This document shows positions 60,517-64,000 of a DNA stretch of 64,000 nt, piece by piece. Within the stretch, counting starts at the first letter, position 1. The number at the start of each line of letters is the position of its first letter. The DNA lies in assembly GCA_027704905.1 (NCBI GenBank), contig CM051001.1:33198879-33262878 (forward strand), in the 5' to 3' direction. The notes beneath the pieces are model-generated. The model did not search any database, was not told the DNA's origin, and worked only from the letters and a program-made list of their open reading frames with translations. Source of the DNA: Muraenolepis orangiensis. Lineage: Eukaryota; Chordata; Actinopteri; Gadiformes; Muraenolepididae. The position numbers and the translations under genes were made by a program.

Positions 60517-61589
60517 GTCTCTGTCTCTGTCTCTGTCTCTGTCTCTGTCTCGTCTCTGTCTCTCTCTGTCTCCTACAGGTTCACAATCTGTACAGCTGTA
60601 TAAAAGTGGCTGAGGACTTTGTGTCCCCAGAACATGTGAAACACTGCTTTAGACTGACCCAGGAGTTCAGACATCTTTCTACCACTCACTCCAACCACGA
60701 GGATAAGCTTCAGGTCGGTGTGCTTCTCAAACCCCATCTAAAGGCCCTGTCACACCTTGACGATTTTGCCAGCGTATCAAAATGTCTCTAAAACGCTGGC
60801 ATACGCAGAACTATCTGTTTATTTTTTATAAATAATGTATTCGTAACTTGTACAGAACGTTTCGATAACTTATACCAACGAATGCTTGGCGTGTTGCCGG
60901 CGTTCACAACTTATGCCCAACGGTAGTCTAACTTATGCATAGCGCGCGGCAGCGAATCGCCAACGATCACGTGTGGTAGCCTATAAAAAGGCTGCTGCTC
61001 GTCCATTCAAATCATAACCGCACTAGACGGCGCAGTATCAACATCACCGTCATGCTGAAGAAACCTTTGAAGAACGCTGCCAAGAAGTCTCCTGGGCGTG
61101 GTCGTGGGCGCTAGACATCATCACGACGTATGAGTAGGAGTAACTTACAAGTAACGAGTGTCAACGATCGCATAACTTACCTACAACTTATGGCCAGTGT
61201 ATGAGCCATACGCTGGCAAATTTTGTGCATACGACATATACCATCGTGCTTCAGCGTGCTCTTAACTTATACAAAACTTACCCATAACTTATTCGACATA
61301 TACCAGCGTTTTAGAGACCTTTTGATACGTCGGCATACACTGGCTAAATCGTCAAGGTGTGACGGGGCCTTAACCTACTTCACACAAACACTTGGACTTT
61401 ATTTATGTTGGGCCATGGGATTCTCAATACAAACGTCCTGCATTTCTTGGTATGCCCGTTGATGTTTGACTGTGTGTGTGTGTGTGTGTGTGTGTGTTCC
61501 CGGCACAGGTGAAAAACATAATCTACCACGCAGTGAAGGATGCTGTGGGGACTCTGAAGGCCCACGAACCCAAGCTAGCCCGGCCGTAA
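43881..61589 (+). CDS. kdm3b: Lysine demethylase 3B, JmjC H3K9me1/2 demethylase (24 coding exons, 1763 aa)
   Basis: Coding exons: 43881-44096, 45664-45828, 46632-46745, 46858-46963, 47062-47186, 47324-47383, 47869-48519, 48918-50103, 50192-50402, 51405-51619, 52258-52410, 52877-52984, 53588-53718, 53821-54097, 54423-54676, 54973-55245, 56039-56210, 56320-56410, 57009-57139, 57282-57401, 59398-59537, 59652-59828, 60579-60713, 61509-61589. All are in frame, and the length is within 2 aa of human (1761). It is an Fe(II)/2-oxoglutarate demethylase of H3K9me1/me2. The N-terminal half starts MGDSLEMIGKRLFLLLADG and includes disordered Ser/Pro-rich exons 7-8. A C6-type zinc finger lies at about 1032-1060 (CDVCETTLFNIHWVCRKCG, then CLDCY). 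The nuclear-receptor box LRDLL is at 1294-1298. In the JmjC domain, the iron ligands His1562 and Asp1564 (LHLD, exon 20) and His1691 (GAPHQ, exon 22) are all kept, so it should be active. Exons 18, 23 and 24 have microsatellites at their acceptors. Confidence 0.98.
44097..46631 (+). other. kdm3b: kdm3b introns 1 and 2
   Basis: AT-rich introns (1.6 and 0.8 kb) around exon 2 (45664-45828). Nothing recognisable apart from a GCTAGCGTTAGC motif near 44524. Confidence 0.6.
50600..51230 (+). mobile_element. Unclassified interspersed repeat, copy 1 (kdm3b intron 9)
   Basis: It shares with 56510-56870 an ordered set of similar blocks. The 5' block is TCATGTTCCTGTGGGCGGGG, like ATCATGTTTCTGGAGGCGGG. 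The 3' block is CCCCAGAAGTTGGGCTATAG, like CCCCAGAAGTTCCGGTATAG, and is followed by an ACTTCTGGATC-like end. Class unknown; boundaries approximate. Confidence 0.5.
52490..52850 (+). mobile_element. LINE 3' end with (AATCT)n tail, + copy inside kdm3b intron 11
   Basis: Same family as 42790-43183, with an AT-rich GATATAGATATC insert at about 52560-52650. The (TCTAA)n tail stops 26 nt before the exon 12 acceptor AG (52875-52876). Confidence 0.85.
54776..54902 (+). mobile_element. Fish SINE/LINE-type tail element, copy 3
   Basis: Conserved AAGTCACTTTGGATAAAAGC plus GTCTGCTAAAT. The upstream AAATGCACTTCTGACTTCTGG stretch also matches copy 1 (AAATGCACTTTTGACTTGAC). In kdm3b intron 15. Confidence 0.78.
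56510..56870 (+). mobile_element. Unclassified interspersed repeat, copy 2 (kdm3b intron 18)
   Basis: Diverged relative of 50600-51230 in the same orientation, matched in two blocks at its ends. Confidence 0.5.
57402..59397 (+). other. kdm3b: kdm3b intron 20 (2 kb)
   Basis: Largest kdm3b intron. Mostly AT-rich, with a (TAGATA)n stretch at about 58705-58755. A candidate in-frame 24-nt exon sits at 58037-58060; see the findings. No repeat family recognised. Confidence 0.6.
60066..60262 (-). mobile_element. tRNA-derived SINE, copy 3 (minus)
   Basis: The reverse complement reads GGGTAGCTCAGTCTGTTGGG, then TTGGTTCAAGTCCCC, then GAGCAAGGCACCAGACCCC, then CTGCCCACTGCTCCC, then TTAAATGCAGAGAAACC, matching the + copy at 32630. 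Just to its left (59985-60060) is a second tRNA-like stretch with a B box (AGTTCGAGCCC) on the + strand. Confidence 0.8.
60742..61370. mobile_element. Non-autonomous DNA transposon with about 60-bp terminal inverted repeats
   Basis: The left end AGGCCCTGTCACACCTTGAC is mirrored by the right end, which ends CAAGGTGTGACGGGGCCT. The match continues inward to CTCTAAAACGCTGG (about 60 bp per arm with small indels). Both sides are flanked by TAA, a 3-bp target-site duplication as in PIF/Harbinger elements. Both halves carry repeated AACTTAT(A/G) subterminal motifs. Inside are a TATA box (60982-60990) and a 20-codon ORF (61052-61114). In kdm3b intron 23. Confidence 0.88.
61052..61114 (+). CDS. Short basic ORF inside the DNA transposon (20 aa)
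   Basis: It begins with ATG 70 nt downstream of a TATA box and encodes a Lys/Arg/Gly-rich peptide (MLKKPLKNAAKKSPGRGRGR), then a stop. No homologue is recognised. It could be the relic 5' end of a transposon gene whose body was deleted. Whether it is expressed is unknown. Confidence 0.3.
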   Translation: MLKKPLKNAAKKSPGRGRGR

Positions 61590-61659
61590 GCTACCACTCT
61601 CCAGAGGTAGCCCCCGGGCCACAAAATACCGCGCTTCCAAGGCAAACAAACTACATCAC

Positions 61660-61733
<74 letters not shown>

Positions 61734-61765
61734 ACACACACACACACACACCACACACACACACA

Positions 61766-61839
<74 letters not shown>

Positions 61840-62429
61840 AGTAACAGTTTTTTTTCTGTTCTAAAAAAATGGGTTTTGTTATTTTTGGGGCCAACTTCCG
61901 GCTGTACGGCTCGAGTGGTGCTGGCGTGTTTTTTTTTTTTTTTTTTTTTATCCTTTGAGATCTCATATTTCTAGTTGATTTTTCAATTCGCTTTTCATCG
62001 AGTCGTCTGTATTTAAGGTCCGAGTTTTCTTAGTTTGTGTCTTCTTTTTTAGATGTTTATGAAATGACACCGGAGGGGAGGGGAGGGGTGGGTGGGTGGG
62101 GGGGGGATGAAAGCTGCCGTGCCTTCAGAGCAAAGAGGTTCAGCTAATGCAAGTGACTAAAGTGTGAGCACTGGGCTAACTTTCCTGTTTTGATGAACTC
62201 AACGTTATATCTATTTTTCTTTTTAACGGGACAGATGGTTAAGCTGTGTTCGGTATATACCTTTTTTTGTTTTCCGTTTGTTTGGATCTGCCCTTTTGCG
62301 GTTGAAGTAGATTCACGGAGCAGCTAGCAAGGGGAGCAGACCAAGGTTTTGTATTTTTTTGTTTTTTTTCACTTTTAGAAGTTGATCAGCATTTTATACA
62401 TCAGAAGGGTGGTTCATTATTTGATTAAA
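61590..62429 (+). other. kdm3b: kdm3b 3' UTR
   Basis: From the TAA at 61587-61589 to the AATAAA at 62430. It contains the (CA)n tract at 61663-61838, a 19-nt T-run near 61930 and a G-run near 62098. Confidence 0.7.
61663..61838 (+). repeat. (CA)n tract in kdm3b 3' UTR
   Basis: About 176 nt with a CCC interruption at 61730 and two phase slips (about 61751 and 61772). Confidence 0.98.
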
Positions 62430-62435
62430 AATAAA
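62430..62435 (+). promoter_or_regulatory. kdm3b: poly(A) signal AATAAA, kdm3b
   Basis: Perfect hexamer 841 nt after the stop codon. A second AATAAA near 62621 could give a longer transcript. Confidence 0.65.
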
Positions 62436-62999
62436 GACTGAAAATATTCTAGTTGCTTGATTTGTTTTTAATTACATTTTATGCATTTTATGCATTCTCT
62501 CAATGTGTGTTGTTCAAGAGTCACAATTTCAGCGTAACAGAACTACTGGCCCTACTTGTTATTTCAATACATGAATCTTAGCGGTATGATTTTCTTTTCT
62601 TTTTTTGGTTTTCTTCTTCAAAATAAAGTTTACAAAAAAAAGCAGTTTGTGTTTTGTGAGTTTACAACGAGCCACTCCTGCATAGAGTCCACACTGTGTT
62701 TAAATAATATTCATGCACCTTTTACTTGCTTTGAATTGTGTTGTGCTATCAACTTGTTTTTTAAAAAGTGGGTCAGAGATAAGGGTTACTCAAACTCCTA
62801 AAGTACCTCATCCACTATTCTATGTAAAGTAAAGTGCACTACGATGGCATTCTCTCTCTATGCTTCTGAACACAATGATAATGGGCAACTAGACTAGACC
62901 TTATTTTATTGTTTTACATTTATTATCCTCTGACTTATTGTGACCTATTTTATAGGATAAAGTAGTGATTGACAACGTATTAAATGTCCAAAATCAAAG

Positions 63000-63575
63000 A
63001 GACCGTGGCCCTTTAAGGGACTATAACCTCGTTCCCAGGCGCCTGCAACGGCACGCTCCAAATAAGCGTTATCGACGATAGGGGGGAGGGCGGGACTTTC
63101 AGTGACACGGGTTTAGCAGCAAGAGGGGGGGACTTCCGATAGAGGGATATCCGTTTCCGTTACATGCCTCCTGATATTGATTTGTCGAACGTTTCGTCGA
63201 AACTCCCTATTTATTATGACCACCGTCGTTCCTATTCTCCTCGTGTTCCCATTCTCCTCGCGCTCCGGGGACCGTTGACGTGCACGGCTCACACAAGGAA
63301 GCGAGCTACCGGAAACCGCGTTGTGGTGGACCGGGATAACGCTTCAACGAATGACCCTCTCCCCGCGTACTGCAGCGCCCCGACGGCGTGTCGTCTGCTA
63401 TAGGAGTACCCACCGCTCCTCCTCCTCCCCTCCTCCTGGCCCGCAGGCCGGCCAGCCTCCTCCCCATCACCACCACCACACACACGGCCGCGTAGGAATG
63501 GGGGCCACCTAGCCAGCCAGCTCACTAGACACTCGTCTCCAACGCCGGGGGGGGGAAGCTTAACCGTAACTCACA
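63000..63575 (+). promoter_or_regulatory. reep2: reep2 promoter and 5' UTR (CpG-rich)
   Basis: CpG-rich from about 63010 to the ATG, with a GC-box-like GGAGGGCGGGAC near 63085. It starts under 600 nt after the kdm3b poly(A) signals, so the two genes are tightly packed head to tail. Confidence 0.55.
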
Positions 63576-63607
63576 ATGGTGTCTTGGATTATCTCCAGGA
63601 TTGTGGT
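63576..63607 (+). CDS. reep2: Receptor expression-enhancing protein, first coding exon (partial gene)
   Basis: The ATG at 63576 opens MVSWIISRIVV and is cut by a perfect GTAAGT donor at 63608, in the same phase as vertebrate REEP1/REEP2 exon 1. REEP1-4 are ER-membrane hairpin proteins that shape tubular ER and link it to microtubules; this start is the family's first membrane segment. REEP1 and REEP2 share the same N-terminus, so the symbol rests on position: human REEP2 lies immediately downstream of KDM3B on the same strand. The remaining exons lie beyond 64000. Confidence 0.78.
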
Positions 63608-64000
63608 GTAAGTATGAATCTGTGTGTTTTTAATGGTCTCATCATTCACCGACCGACCGGTGGCACACATCGCTGCACCTGCACCATAGCCTAGGCGGCG
63701 TCGTTGTTGTTGTTGAGTGACACCTACTTTCTGTTGAATGTCGTGTCATTTCGTATTTCGTATTTTAAACTGTTTCACACCTGGTCGACGTCGAGAGACG
63801 ACCCGCATCGAGACCCGGTCCGGGACGGCCGTTAACCGTGAGCTTTAGTGCGGGAGATGAAGCCGTCCATGGAGACGTGATTAGCTCTAACCTCATCACT
63901 GGTACCTCATGCAATGTGGGGGATAAATGCTAACGTGGTTATTTAAAATATGATGCGTTTCAAATATGATATGAAGTGTATATGTTAACGTGAGGACATC
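63608..64000 (+). other. reep2: reep2 intron 1 (partial)
   Basis: Begins GTAAGT and runs to the window edge. CpG-rich until about 63860; nothing else recognised. Confidence 0.6.

Overview
This window is nuclear DNA of a vertebrate, almost certainly a teleost fish. It has GT-AG introns, four complete multi-exon genes with clear vertebrate orthologues, AATAAA poly(A) signals, fish-type LINE and SINE fragments, and a very heavy load of (TG/CA)n and (TC)n microsatellites. By my reading, long dinucleotide tracts fill roughly 4% of the window. Such extreme dinucleotide content is known for cod-like fishes (Gadiformes); assignment to that group is only inference.

Layout, all genes on the + strand: fam53c (coding 958-2579, 4 exons); a C-terminal-binding protein gene, ctbp1-type (6603-19198, 9 exons, 446 aa); spon2/mindin (33597-41207, 5 exons, 337 aa); kdm3b, a JmjC H3K9 demethylase (43881-61589, 24 exons, 1763 aa); and the first coding exon of a REEP gene, by position reep2 (63576-63607), which runs off the right edge. 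Every exon junction was placed by hand and keeps the reading frame, so the gene models are internally consistent. The gaps between fam53c and ctbp, spon2 and kdm3b, and kdm3b and reep2 are only about 1-2 kb. The ctbp-spon2 gap (about 22-33.5 kb) is long and almost entirely repeats.

The gene content is a product of chromosome history rather than an operon. In human, FAM53C-KDM3B-REEP2 lie together on 5q31 and CTBP1-SPON2 (with FAM53A) on 4p16. Other human pieces of the same set are FAM53B/CTBP2 and JMJD1C/REEP3 on chromosome 10 and KDM3A/REEP1 on chromosome 2. This window holds one member of all five families, co-oriented, in 64 kb. It may preserve the arrangement before the vertebrate genome duplications, and its CtBP may be a third vertebrate ohnologue, because its sequence is intermediate between CtBP1 and CtBP2. 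CtBP is a co-repressor and KDM3B removes repressive H3K9 methylation; I see no evidence that the neighbours act together.

The most unusual features are these. At least seven of 38 coding introns end in a dinucleotide or near-dinucleotide microsatellite right at the 3' splice site. One kdm3b intron has a LINE (TCTAA)n tail in branch-point position. The last kdm3b intron carries a 629-bp inverted-repeat DNA transposon with its own TATA box and a 20-codon ORF. There are several well-kept minisatellites of 12-, 13-, 16-, 20-, 35- and 45-bp units, and one perfect 20-bp-arm hairpin.
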